DNA from: an uncultured Bacteroidota bacterium
GTDB lineage: Bacteria > Bacteroidota > Bacteroidia > Flavobacteriales > Flavobacteriaceae
DNA length: 64,000 nt
Assembly: GCA_902593165.1 (NCBI GenBank)
Contig: CACJHI010000003.1
Span: forward strand, 1-64,000
Direction of reading: 5' to 3'
This document shows positions 38,547 through 46,599 of this stretch, one piece after another. The position numbers and the translations under genes are program-made. The stretch's first letter is position 1; each line of letters starts with the position of its first letter. Below the pieces are notes generated by a model. That model was given only the letters and a program-made list of their open reading frames with translations. It had not been told where the DNA came from and ran no database searches.

Positions 38547-39434
38547 TTATTTTGCTCTTGGATGTGAGTTTTTAAAGACTTCTTTTATTCTTTCCATACT
38601 GGTATGACTATACACTTGTGTTGCTGATAAACTTGAATGACCTAATAATTCTTTTACTGAATTTATATCAGCACCTTCATTAATTAAATGAGTTGCAAAG
38701 CTATGTCTTAATACATGTGGAGCCTTTTTAACTTTTGGGGAAACCAGCTTAAAATATTCATTAACTGTTCTGTAAACATATTTCTCTGAAAGTTTTCTAC
38801 CAGACCTTGAAACAAAAAGATATTCAAGATTTTTTTTATTAAATTCTTGTGATCTTAAATAAAGATAATCGATTATTGATTTTTTTAATTTTGGCAACAT
38901 TGGAATAATTCTTTCCTTGCTTCTTTTTCCCATAATTCTTATAGTTGAGGAATCCATATTAATATCAGATTCTTTAATATTGATAAGTTCTATTCTCCTA
39001 ACTCCTGTAAAATAAAAGAATGTAATAATCGTTTTTTGCAGGACTCCTCTAAAATCATTTTTAAATGAATCACTATCTAATAAGGAATTTATTTCTTCCT
39101 TTGAAAAAGGAACCTGAATTTTTTTTGACTGTTTTAGTGGACTATGAGCTAAAAGTGGTGAAGAAGCTATTGTATCAGTCTTAACTAAGAATTTGTAAAA
39201 AGATTTTAGACTAGAAACTTTTCTATTTATTGATCTATTTGATAAATTTTTGTTCACTAACTCGACTATCCATGATCTTATAGCCTTATATTCAGCATGT
39301 TCAATAGGATATTTATCAAAGTTTTCATTAATAAAATTTTTAAATTCTATTAAATCTTTTTTGTACGCAGACAATGTATTTGAGGAATAGTTTTTTTCTA
39401 TTTGTAGATAATCAATAAACTTTTCAATTAACAT
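38547..39434 (-). CDS. xerC: Tyrosine recombinase XerC/XerD family
   Basis: 295 residues, the normal Xer length. An N-terminal SAM-like core-binding domain (about 1-88) is followed by the catalytic domain with Arg146 (TGVRRIEL), Lys170 or Lys173 (GKRSKER), His240-x-x-Arg243 (HVLRHSF), His266 (LLGHSS) and the nucleophile Tyr275 (TQVYSHT). It likely resolves chromosome dimers at dif. Its place between rpsU and the tRNA cluster is the conserved Bacteroidota position, so it is housekeeping and not a mobile integrase. Whether it is XerC or XerD is not decided. Confidence 0.9.
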   Translation of the reverse strand: MLIEKFIDYLQIEKNYSSNTLSAYKKDLIEFKNFINENFDKYPIEHAEYKAIRSWIVELVNKNLSNRSINRKVSSLKSFYKFLVKTDTIASSPLLAHSPLKQSKKIQVPFSKEEINSLLDSDSFKNDFRGVLQKTIITFFYFTGVRRIELINIKESDINMDSSTIRIMGKRSKERIIPMLPKLKKSIIDYLYLRSQEFNKKNLEYLFVSRSGRKLSEKYVYRTVNEYFKLVSPKVKKAPHVLRHSFATHLINEGADINSVKELLGHSSLSATQVYSHTSMERIKEVFKNSHPRAK

Positions 39435-39478
39435 GTCACATCTAAGTTACAATGTTATCGAAAAAAAAGTGAGGGATA

Positions 39479-39673
39479 TTATAGATTTTCTTGATCCTTA
39501 AGCCTCTGAATGTATTGAGCTTTTTTGATCTTAGTTCTGTGAACTATAGATGGCTTAACAAACTGTTTTCTATCTCTAAGAGACCTCATAACACCTGTTT
39601 TATCAAACTTACGCTTAAATCTCTTTAAAGCTTTGTCAATATTCTCGCCGTCTTTAATTGGTATAATTAACAT
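39479..39673 (-). CDS. rpsU: 30S ribosomal protein S21 (bS21)
   Basis: 64 residues with the bS21 pattern (MLIIPIKDGENIDKALKRFK, then RKFDKTGVMRSLRDRKQF). It is a small-subunit protein near the anti-Shine-Dalgarno region. A TATATTTG box at 39695-39702 lies 21 bases upstream. It precedes xerC by 44 bases. Confidence 0.96.
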   Translation of the reverse strand: MLIIPIKDGENIDKALKRFKRKFDKTGVMRSLRDRKQFVKPSIVHRTKIKKAQYIQRLKDQENL

Positions 39674-39694
39674 CTAAAATTTATTTTTCGAACG

Positions 39695-39702
39695 CAAATA
39701 TA
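39695..39702 (-). promoter_or_regulatory. TAnnTTTG -7 element for rpsU
   Basis: TATATTTG on the minus strand, exact Bacteroidota -7 consensus, ends 21 bases before the rpsU ATG. No convincing -33 is seen. Confidence 0.5.
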
Positions 39703-39725
39703 AATAATTGTATTTAATAAGCTTA

Positions 39726-41222
39726 TTAATTTCTGCTATTAATTGCATTAACATACTTAGAAAGTTCCTCCTTAACTTTAGGGAACAGAATAAATAACCC
39801 AATCATATTTGGAAAAACAAGAGCTAAAATCATAGCATCTGAAAATGCCCATACTGATGACATATCACCTGCGGCTCCTATAACAATAAAAACTAAAAAG
39901 AGTAACTTATAAGTAAGATCTGATATTTTACCCTTTCCGAATACATACATCCAAGATTGAAGACCGTAGTATGACCATGAAATCATTGTTGATAGAGCAA
40001 ATAATACAACTGCTATTGCAAGAAAAGGTCCTGAAAAAGAAATATATTCTGCAAATGCTGCCGATGTTAGACCTGCACCCTCAAGTTGTTGACCATTCAC
40101 CATTACAGCGGAGGATCCTTCAACTAAATTACCATAAGTAAATAATGTATTATCTCCGTTAAAAATTATAATAACAAGAGCAGTCATAGTACATATTACA
40201 ACAGTATCAATGAATGGTTCTAATAAAGCAACTAGACCTTCAGAAGCTGGATAACTTGTTATAACAGCAGAGTGAGCAATTGAAGCTGAACCTGCACCTG
40301 CCTCATTTGAAAAGGCACCTCTTCTAAATCCTTGGATTAGAACTCCAATGAAACCACCCACTGCAGCAGTTGGAGCAAATGCGCCATTTATTATCATTGC
40401 AAATGCATCATCTACAAAAGATAAATTTGAAAAAATAATATAAAGACATGCGAGGACATACATTCCTGCCATAAATGGAACTATTTTTTCAGTTACTGAT
40501 GCAATTCTTTTTATACCCCCAATTATTATAATTCCCACTACAACCATCATTATAATACCTACAATAGTTCTAGCTGAACCGCCTGTTAAACCGAATAAGT
40601 CAACCATCTGAAGTGCAGCTTGATTAGACTGAGCTGCATTACCACCTCCAAATGAAGCACCAATACATAAAACTGCAAAAATTACTGCTAAAACTTTACC
40701 AAACTTTTCAAAACCTCTCTCCTTTAATCCCTTCGAGAGGTAATACATAGGCCCCCCATAAACTGTTCCATCCTCTCCAACATCTCTGTATTTGACCCCA
40801 AGTGTACATTCAACAAATTTTGATGACATACCAAGAAGTCCACATAAAATCATCCAGAAGGTAGCACCAGGACCACCTATAGCAATAGCCATTGCAACAC
40901 CAGCAATATTACCATTACCCACAGTACCAGATACTGCCGTAGCTAGAGCTTGAAAGTGACTGACTTCTCCACTCCCTTTCCTTTTTTCATCTAATGCATC
41001 ATATCTTCCCATAACTGTTCTTAAGGAAAGTCCAAATCCACGAATATTAATAAATCCAAAGTAAAGTGTAAAGAATGCAGCACCACCTACCAATAAGAAA
41101 ATTATTGTTGGTATCCCTGTTCCAAAAAATTCATGAAGGATTAATCCCTCCCAGAAATTAGATATTGGTTGAAATGCTTCATTAATTCTCTCATCTATTC
41201 CTAATTTTTCTTGTAAAGCCAT
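39726..41222 (-). CDS. Alanine/glycine:cation symporter (AGCS family)
   Basis: 498 residues from ATG 41222. About ten to twelve hydrophobic segments and strong AGCS signatures are present: ATAVSGTVGNGNIAGVAMAI, GGPGATFWMILCGLLGMSSK, FRRGAFSNEAGAGSASIAHS and WSYYGLQSW. It imports Ala or Gly with Na+. An in-frame TTG ten codons upstream (41252) lies within a TATATTTG promoter box, so the ATG is the better start. Confidence 0.92.
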   Translation of the reverse strand: MALQEKLGIDERINEAFQPISNFWEGLILHEFFGTGIPTIIFLLVGGAAFFTLYFGFINIRGFGLSLRTVMGRYDALDEKRKGSGEVSHFQALATAVSGTVGNGNIAGVAMAIAIGGPGATFWMILCGLLGMSSKFVECTLGVKYRDVGEDGTVYGGPMYYLSKGLKERGFEKFGKVLAVIFAVLCIGASFGGGNAAQSNQAALQMVDLFGLTGGSARTIVGIIMMVVVGIIIIGGIKRIASVTEKIVPFMAGMYVLACLYIIFSNLSFVDDAFAMIINGAFAPTAAVGGFIGVLIQGFRRGAFSNEAGAGSASIAHSAVITSYPASEGLVALLEPFIDTVVICTMTALVIIIFNGDNTLFTYGNLVEGSSAVMVNGQQLEGAGLTSAAFAEYISFSGPFLAIAVVLFALSTMISWSYYGLQSWMYVFGKGKISDLTYKLLFLVFIVIGAAGDMSSVWAFSDAMILALVFPNMIGLFILFPKVKEELSKYVNAINSRN

Positions 41223-41249
41223 AGTTTGTAAATCAAAATCTCTAAGGGT

Positions 41250-41257
41250 CAAATATA
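41250..41257 (-). promoter_or_regulatory. TAnnTTTG -7 element for AGCS symporter
   Basis: The minus strand reads TATATTTG, exact -7 consensus, ending 27 bases before ATG 41222. It argues against the upstream TTG at 41252 as a start codon. Confidence 0.45.
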
Positions 41258-41315
41258 AAATAAATCCCAGGAGATGAGTAATAATTGAGAAATAAAAATA
41301 AAATGTTTGATTAAT

Positions 41316-41624
41316 TTATATTTTTGGACCAGTCCATTCAGAAATTCCACCTAACAAATTATAAAGATTTTCAAATCCAAAAGACTTCATGATTTGACAT
41401 GCCTGAACACTTCTTACTCCAGAGTGACAATAAACATAATAATTTTTAGCTTTATCAAGCTGTTGAATACCATCCATAAATAATTGAGGATCCCTAATAT
41501 TTAAAAGTTTAGAATTAGGGATATGTGACTCTCCAAATTCATCATCTGTTCTAACATCCAATAGGCATGAATTTTTATCTTTTTCCAATATTTCAATTAG
41601 TTCATCTGAAGTAAGATTGATCAT
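41316..41624 (-). CDS. Rhodanese-like domain protein
   Basis: 102 residues, one rhodanese domain: LLDVRTDDEFGESHIPNSKL (the DVR..E..HIPGA-type motif) and the active-site loop VYCHSGVRS with Cys66. It has no signal peptide. Such single-domain proteins carry persulfide sulfur in the cytosol. It is a single gene, with 113 bases to the next plus-strand gene at 41737. Confidence 0.88.
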   Translation of the reverse strand: MINLTSDELIEILEKDKNSCLLDVRTDDEFGESHIPNSKLLNIRDPQLFMDGIQQLDKAKNYYVYCHSGVRSVQACQIMKSFGFENLYNLLGGISEWTGPKI

Positions 41625-41736
41625 GTTGTTTTTTTTGGTAAAATAAGAAAATCAAATAGTATTTTAAAAAAAACTTGACTTATACTTTTTTTAGTTTAAT
41701 TCTAATTATGTATTTTGGGCTTAAATATATTTATCT

Positions 41737-41910
41737 ATGAAATATTTTCAAAAATCTGATATCTTTTTAATTGGTGCTGCATTTATCTCTTTTGTCTTAT
41801 CAGTTTCTTTATGGTTTTATGGTTATAAAGATGAAGGACTATTTGTTGGATTATGGGTTCCTTCAATTCTTTCTTTTGGTTGTTATTTTAAACAAATGCT
41901 AAACAAATAA
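41737..41910 (+). CDS. 57-residue conserved-looking membrane protein
   Basis: From ATG 41737: MKYFQKSDIFLIGAAFISFV followed by two hydrophobic segments separated by a short charged loop (YGYKDEGLF), ending KQMLNK. It is a two-span inner-membrane protein of unknown function. It resembles small flavobacterial membrane proteins I have seen next to similar genes, but I cannot name a family. The stop is one base before the ATG at 41912, which supports its reality. Confidence 0.6.
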   Translation: MKYFQKSDIFLIGAAFISFVLSVSLWFYGYKDEGLFVGLWVPSILSFGCYFKQMLNK

Positions 41911-41911
41911 A

Positions 41912-42139
41912 ATGGGAGATACATTTATTTTTATAATGGGTTTAGTTTGTACTGGAGCAGTTGTTGCGGCAACTTTTCTATCTATAAATGAACTCAAAGA
42001 TGTAAATGAACCTCAGCTTGAAACAATGGACATGGCCGAGGGTACGAAAAAGCATCTAAAACTTATATCTACAGCAATATTTATAATTATAGGTTTTGTT
42101 TCTGTAGGTTTATTTTGTTTTTATTTTATATTTGCCTAA
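41912..42139 (+). CDS. 75-residue two-span membrane protein, unknown function
   Basis: Two hydrophobic segments (about 4-25 and 49-74) flank a charged, acidic loop (NELKDVNEPQLETMDMAEGTKK). No family is recognised. The gene follows the 57-residue gene after one base. Its last codons contain the TATATTTG element at 42127-42134, and its TAA overlaps the ATG of the trp leader peptide (TAATG), so it may be translationally coupled to the leader if read through. Confidence 0.65.
   Translation: MGDTFIFIMGLVCTGAVVAATFLSINELKDVNEPQLETMDMAEGTKKHLKLISTAIFIIIGFVSVGLFCFYFIFA
42127..42134 (+). promoter_or_regulatory. trpL: TAnnTTTG -7 element at trp leader
   Basis: TATATTTG, exact Bacteroidota -7 consensus, inside the final codons of the 75-residue protein gene. 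It ends four bases before the leader-peptide ATG at 42139, so the trp transcript would start at or very near that ATG. No good -33 TTTG is found at 19-21 bases. Confidence 0.5.
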
Positions 42140-42183
42140 TGAAATTAATTAAGAAATACTGGTGGTGGAATTGCGAAATCTGA
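42139..42183 (+). CDS. trpL: trp operon leader peptide (three Trp codons)
   Basis: ATG 42139 to TGA 42183 encodes the 14-residue peptide MKLIKKYWWWNCEI with three consecutive TGG codons at 42160-42168. It lies 60 bases before trpE and directly before an intrinsic terminator, the arrangement of ribosome-mediated attenuation leaders. When charged tRNA-Trp is scarce the ribosome should stall on the TGG codons. The ATG shares one base with the preceding stop codon. Confidence 0.85.
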   Translation: MKLIKKYWWWNCEI

Positions 42184-42225
42184 TTAATCGTGAATAAAAC
42201 TGTTGTATAATAGCTTGTCTCACGA
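42171..42225 (+). promoter_or_regulatory. Alternative pairing segments of the trp attenuator
   Basis: Three 6-base segments can pair in two ways. TTGCGA (42171-42176) with TCGTGA (42188-42193) forms an early hairpin, and TCGTGA with TCACGA (42220-42225) is an exact complement that would disrupt the terminator. A second option, CTGTTG (42200-42205) with CGACAG (42223-42228), does the same. Pairings were found by eye; energies were not computed. Confidence 0.5.
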
Positions 42226-42239
42226 CAGGCTTTTTTTTT
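42212..42239 (+). terminator. Intrinsic terminator (trp attenuator)
   Basis: Stem AGCTTGTC (42212-42219) with GACAGGCT (42224-42231), loop TCAC, followed by a run of nine T (42231-42239). One T-G pair; otherwise complete. It ends three bases before the trpE ATG, so termination here would silence the whole trp operon. Confidence 0.85.
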
Positions 42240-42242
42240 GCT

Positions 42243-43643
42243 ATGAAAAGAATAAAACTAAATAATTATCATAAAAAAATCTTTGCAGATACAATTACTC
42301 CTGTAGAGGTATATTTAAAGATTAGAGATATTTTTCCTAATAGTCTATTGCTAGAAAATAGTGATTACATGTTAGCGAATAATAATTACTCATTCATTTG
42401 TTTCAATCAAATTGGATTTATAAAAATAAAAAACAGTGAAGTTCACTGTTCTTATCCTGAAGGGGAAGATGAATCTAGAATGTTAGCTAAGGATGAAAAA
42501 ATTTCAACTGTAATACATAATTATCTTGAAAAGTTTGATACAACAAATTCTGAGTTCAAATTTTTGAATAATGGACTTTTTGGATATATGAGTCATGAAT
42601 CAGTTAAATATTTTGACTCAGTTAAAATTGAAAATAAAGATGACTTTGATATTCCAGATATTTATTATGGTCTATACCAGAATATAATAGCAATTAGCCA
42701 GTACAATCATGAGGCACATATCTTTTGTAATTCTGTCAAAGAATCTCATAATATAGACTACGTAGAGTCTATTCTTAATAATAAAAGTTATTCAGTTTTT
42801 AACTTTAAGAAATCAGGGAAATCTGAATCACCAATTACAGATGATGAATATATTGATTATGTCAAAAGAGCTAAGGATCATTGTAAAAGAGGAGATGTTT
42901 TTCAATTGGTTTTATCAAGAAGATTCAAACAAAAATTTAGTGGTGATGAATTTAATGTATATAGAGCACTTAGATCAATAAACCCCTCACCTTATCTCTT
43001 CTTTTTTGATTATGGCGATTTTAAAATTTTTGGTAGCTCACCAGAGGCTCAAATTATTATTAAAGATGGGAAATCAGAAATTCATCCCATTGCAGGAACA
43101 TTTAAAAGAACTGGTAATGATGAGGAAGATCAAAAAACAGCAAAAGAGTTAGCAGAAGACCCAAAAGAAAACTCTGAACATATTATGTTAGTTGACTTAG
43201 CTAGAAATGATCTAAGTAGAAGCGGTAACAATGTAAAGATTGAGAAAAATAGAGAGGTTCAGTTTTATTCTCATGTAATTCACCTTGTGTCTAAAGTTAC
43301 CTCAATACTCAAGGAAAACATAAAGTCTTTTCAAGTTGTTGAGGATACTTTTCCTGCTGGTACATTATCTGGAGCACCAAAACATAGGGCTCTTGAACTT
43401 ATCGAAAAATATGAAAAAGTAAATAGGAACTTTTACGGTGGAGCAATTGGATATATAGATTTTAACGGGAATTTTAATCATGCAATTATTATAAGATCAT
43501 TTTTTAGTAAAAATAATGTATTGAATTATCAGGCAGGAGCAGGAATTGTGATTGATTCGATTCCTGAAAAAGAATTAGAAGAAGTAAAAAATAAACTAGG
43601 TGCATTAGATAAAGCTTTGGAAGAGGCTGAAAAGATAAAATGA
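42243..43643 (+). CDS. trpE: Anthranilate synthase component I
   Basis: 466 residues with the chorismate-binding domain in the C-terminal half: GDVFQLVLSRRF, PSPYLFFFDYGDFKIFGSSPE, IHPIAGTFKRTG, ENSEHIMLVDLARNDLSRS, FPAGTLSGAPKHRALELIEK and YGGAIGYIDFNG. The N-terminal Trp feedback site reads LLENSD where LLES is usual. It makes anthranilate from chorismate with TrpG. First structural gene of the attenuated trp operon; it overlaps trpG by four bases. Confidence 0.97.
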   Translation: MKRIKLNNYHKKIFADTITPVEVYLKIRDIFPNSLLLENSDYMLANNNYSFICFNQIGFIKIKNSEVHCSYPEGEDESRMLAKDEKISTVIHNYLEKFDTTNSEFKFLNNGLFGYMSHESVKYFDSVKIENKDDFDIPDIYYGLYQNIIAISQYNHEAHIFCNSVKESHNIDYVESILNNKSYSVFNFKKSGKSESPITDDEYIDYVKRAKDHCKRGDVFQLVLSRRFKQKFSGDEFNVYRALRSINPSPYLFFFDYGDFKIFGSSPEAQIIIKDGKSEIHPIAGTFKRTGNDEEDQKTAKELAEDPKENSEHIMLVDLARNDLSRSGNNVKIEKNREVQFYSHVIHLVSKVTSILKENIKSFQVVEDTFPAGTLSGAPKHRALELIEKYEKVNRNFYGGAIGYIDFNGNFNHAIIIRSFFSKNNVLNYQAGAGIVIDSIPEKELEEVKNKLGALDKALEEAEKIK

Positions 43644-44206
43644 AAAAGATTTTTCTAATAGATAACTATGATTCGTTTACATATAACCTTTTATATTATG
43701 TAGAGGAACTCGGGTGTGAAATAACAGTTAAAAGAAATGATATGTTTGAACTTGATGAAATTAAAAAGTATGATGCTGTTCTTATTTCACCAGGTCCGGG
43801 GATCCCATCTGAAGCAGGTAAGATATTAGATGTAATAAAAATGTATTACGATAAAAAAAACATTCTTGGAGTCTGTTTAGGTCAACAAGCTATTGCTGAA
43901 GCTTTTGGGGGAACCTTAAGAAATTTAAAGAAAGTTTATCATGGAGTTTCGTCTAAAATAAGAGTTACTGATTCAGATTTAATCTTTAATAATATTGAAT
44001 CCGAACTAGAAGTTGGAAGATATCATTCGTGGATAGTTGACAAACCAATTCCCAATGACTTTAAAGTAACTTCTATTGATGAGAATGGAGAAATAATGTC
44101 AATTAAACACAAAGATTATAATGTTAGAGGTGTTCAGTTCCATCCTGAATCAGTTTTGACACCAAAAGGAAAAATAATATTAAAGAATTGGATAAATAGC
44201 CTATGA
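43640..44206 (+). CDS. trpG: Anthranilate synthase component II (glutamine amidotransferase)
   Basis: 188-residue class I amidotransferase: DNYDSFTYNL at the N-terminus, LISPGPGIPSEAG, the nucleophile Cys79 in GVCLGQQAIAEAFGG and the His168-Pro-Glu170 pair in VQFHPESVLTPKG. The usual GHQ after the nucleophile is GQQ. It supplies ammonia to TrpE. It overlaps trpE and trpD by four bases each. Confidence 0.96.
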   Translation: MKKIFLIDNYDSFTYNLLYYVEELGCEITVKRNDMFELDEIKKYDAVLISPGPGIPSEAGKILDVIKMYYDKKNILGVCLGQQAIAEAFGGTLRNLKKVYHGVSSKIRVTDSDLIFNNIESELEVGRYHSWIVDKPIPNDFKVTSIDENGEIMSIKHKDYNVRGVQFHPESVLTPKGKIILKNWINSL

Positions 44207-45195
44207 AAAAAGTATTAAACAGATTGACACAATATGAAACATTAACAGAAGACGAGTCAAGAAATATAATTATTGAAATTTCTGAGGGTAAACTTAATAC
44301 AAGTGAAATATCATCTTTTTTGACAGTTTTTATGATCAGAAATATAACTATTGAGGAGCTAAATGGGTTTAGAAAAGCTTTAATTGAACTATCTCTTAAA
44401 ATTGATCTTGAAGAGTTCGACCCAATTGATTTATGTGGAACGGGTGGAGACGAAAAAGATACTTTTAATATTTCAACGTTGGCTTCATTTGTAACAGCTG
44501 GTTCAGGAGTTAAAGTAGCAAAACATGGAAACTATGGAGTTTCTTCAAGCTGTGGATCAAGTAATGTTTTAGAAAGTCTAGGTCTAAATTTTAATAATGA
44601 TTCTAATAAAATTAAGGAAGCGGTTGATAAAGCAAATATATGCTTTTTACATGCCCCTCTTTTTCACCCTGCAATGAAGAATGTTGCACCAGTTAGAAAG
44701 GAACTAGGATTAAAAACTTTTTTTAATATGCTGGGACCAATGGTTAACCCATCTATACCAAAAAAGCAGATTGTAGGAGTATATAATCTTGAATTAGCTA
44801 GGATTTATAATTATTTATATCAGCTTACAGACATCAATTATAATATTATTCATTCATTGGATGGTTATGATGAAATATCTTTAACTGGCAATACTAAGGT
44901 TTACTCTAGAAAAAGTGAATTTATTTTAGAATCTGAAGATTTTAATTTAAAGAATATTAACCCTATGGATATTAAAGGGGGAATTGATATAAAATCATCA
45001 TCGAAGATTTTTATGAATGTTTTAAATGGAGATGGATCAAATCATCAAGAGAATGTGGTTTGCGCAAATGCATCTTTAGCAATTGCAATCTCAAAGAAAA
45101 TTTCAATTTTAGATGCTTTTGAAGAAGCAAAAGAATCTATTAAAAGCGGAAAAGCTTTAAAATGTTTTAATAATCTCATAAATATTATGAAATGA
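44203..45195 (+). CDS. trpD: Anthranilate phosphoribosyltransferase
   Basis: 330 residues with the PRPP-binding motif CGTGGDEKDTFNIST and KHGNYGVSSSCGSSNVLE, then FLHAPLFHPAMKNVAPVRKE. It joins anthranilate and PRPP. Length is normal. Four-base overlaps on both sides with trpG and trpC. Confidence 0.97.
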   Translation: MKKVLNRLTQYETLTEDESRNIIIEISEGKLNTSEISSFLTVFMIRNITIEELNGFRKALIELSLKIDLEEFDPIDLCGTGGDEKDTFNISTLASFVTAGSGVKVAKHGNYGVSSSCGSSNVLESLGLNFNNDSNKIKEAVDKANICFLHAPLFHPAMKNVAPVRKELGLKTFFNMLGPMVNPSIPKKQIVGVYNLELARIYNYLYQLTDINYNIIHSLDGYDEISLTGNTKVYSRKSEFILESEDFNLKNINPMDIKGGIDIKSSSKIFMNVLNGDGSNHQENVVCANASLAIAISKKISILDAFEEAKESIKSGKALKCFNNLINIMK

Positions 45196-45983
45196 AAATT
45201 CTTGATAAGATTGTTAGAGATAAGAAATTGGAGGTGGACAAATTATCCTCAAATAGTTCTATAAAAGAACTTGAGAGTACTAGTCTATTTTCTAGACAAT
45301 GTATCTCTCTAAAAGATTCAATTCTTAATAGTTCTGGAGGGATAATATGTGAATTTAAAAGAAGATCTCCATCAAATAATAATATTAATTATAAATCTAA
45401 TATATCTGAGGTTGTAAAGGGATACCAAAAAGCTGGAGCTGCTGGACTATCAATATTGACTAATAAACAATATTTTGATGGTGATATTCAAGATATTCTT
45501 GAAATAAGAGACATTACAAGTATACCTATTTTAAGGAAAGAATTCATTATTAGTGAGTATCAAATAATCGAGGCGAAGTCAATTGGATCAGATGCAATTT
45601 TATTAATAGCATCAATATTATCAAAAGAAGAGATTAAAAATTATAGTTCATTAGCAAAAAATATAGGCCTTGAAGTACTTTTTGAGATTCATGATGCTGA
45701 GGAATTAGAAAAAATATCTGGGGAGAATATTGATATTATTGGAGTTAATAACAGAAATCTTGACACATTAGAAATTGATTTACAAAATAGTGTTGATCTA
45801 TATAATAAGATTCCTAATAGTTTTGTAAAAATATCTGAAAGTGGCATTAGTGAAGTTGAATCAATCTTAAAGCTAAGAGAAGTTGGTTATCAAGGATTTT
45901 TAATTGGTGAAAACTTTATGAGAACAGATGATCCATTTGTGTCAGCTTATAATTTTATTAAAGAGGTTGAAAATGAAATTTAA
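45192..45983 (+). CDS. trpC: Indole-3-glycerol phosphate synthase
   Basis: 263 residues, a TIM barrel with the IGPS signatures CEFKRRSPS, LSILTNKQYFDGD, ILRKEFIISEYQI and IGVNNRNLDTLEID, and SESGI near the end. It closes the indole ring. It is a stand-alone enzyme, not fused to TrpF. The last 11 bases overlap trpF. Confidence 0.96.
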   Translation: MKILDKIVRDKKLEVDKLSSNSSIKELESTSLFSRQCISLKDSILNSSGGIICEFKRRSPSNNNINYKSNISEVVKGYQKAGAAGLSILTNKQYFDGDIQDILEIRDITSIPILRKEFIISEYQIIEAKSIGSDAILLIASILSKEEIKNYSSLAKNIGLEVLFEIHDAEELEKISGENIDIIGVNNRNLDTLEIDLQNSVDLYNKIPNSFVKISESGISEVESILKLREVGYQGFLIGENFMRTDDPFVSAYNFIKEVENEI

Positions 45984-46599
45984 AATTTGTGGACTATTTA
46001 ATAATGAGAACATAAGCCAAGTAGCTGAATTAAATCCAGACTATATTGGTCATATTTTTTGGGAAAAATCAGTTAGATACGTGAAGAGTTTAACCCCAAG
46101 CCTTAATAAAGAGATTAAAAAAACTGGTGTCTTTTTTAATTCAGACACTGAAAATATAATTAATAAAATTAATGAGCATAATTTAGCTTGTGTTCAATTA
46201 CACGGTGATGAATCACCAAAATTTTGTAGAAAGATTTTAGATACAGGGACACAGGTCATTAAGTCGTTTAGAGTAGATGATAATTTTGATTTTAGCATTT
46301 TGAGGAACTATGAAAATTATTGTGATTTATTTTTATTTGACTCAAAATCAGAACTTCCTGGTGGAACCGGCAAGTCATTTAATTGGAAAAATTTAAAAAA
46401 ATATGACCTAAAAAAGGATTTCTTTATTAGTGGTGGAATAGGGCTTCATTCTATTGAATCACTAATTGAGCTATTTCAAATGGATCTTCCTATTTATGGT
46501 ATAGATGTTAATAGTAGATTTGAGGATGACAACTATTTAAAGAAAATTGATGAATTAAAAACTTTCATAGAAATAATAAAAAATGAAATATACAGTTGA
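45973..46599 (+). CDS. trpF: Phosphoribosylanthranilate isomerase
   Basis: 208 residues from ATG 45973, which gives the family start MKFKICGL with the catalytic Cys; a longer upstream reading is a trpC shadow. CVQLHGDE and GGTGKSFNW and SGGI mark the phosphate-binding barrel. It catalyses the Amadori step. It overlaps trpC by 11 bases and trpB by 17 bases, so translation is probably coupled. Confidence 0.94.
   Translation: MKFKICGLFNNENISQVAELNPDYIGHIFWEKSVRYVKSLTPSLNKEIKKTGVFFNSDTENIINKINEHNLACVQLHGDESPKFCRKILDTGTQVIKSFRVDDNFDFSILRNYENYCDLFLFDSKSELPGGTGKSFNWKNLKKYDLKKDFFISGGIGLHSIESLIELFQMDLPIYGIDVNSRFEDDNYLKKIDELKTFIEIIKNEIYS

Noticed and set aside
38547-39434. Tyrosine recombinase as the integrase of a mobile element
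   Set aside because: Length, motifs and position between rpsU and the tRNA cluster fit the housekeeping Xer recombinase; no phage or integrative-element gene is nearby.
45928-45972. Longer TrpF start
   Set aside because: The added 15 codons are an out-of-frame reading of trpC; the family start is MKFKICG.
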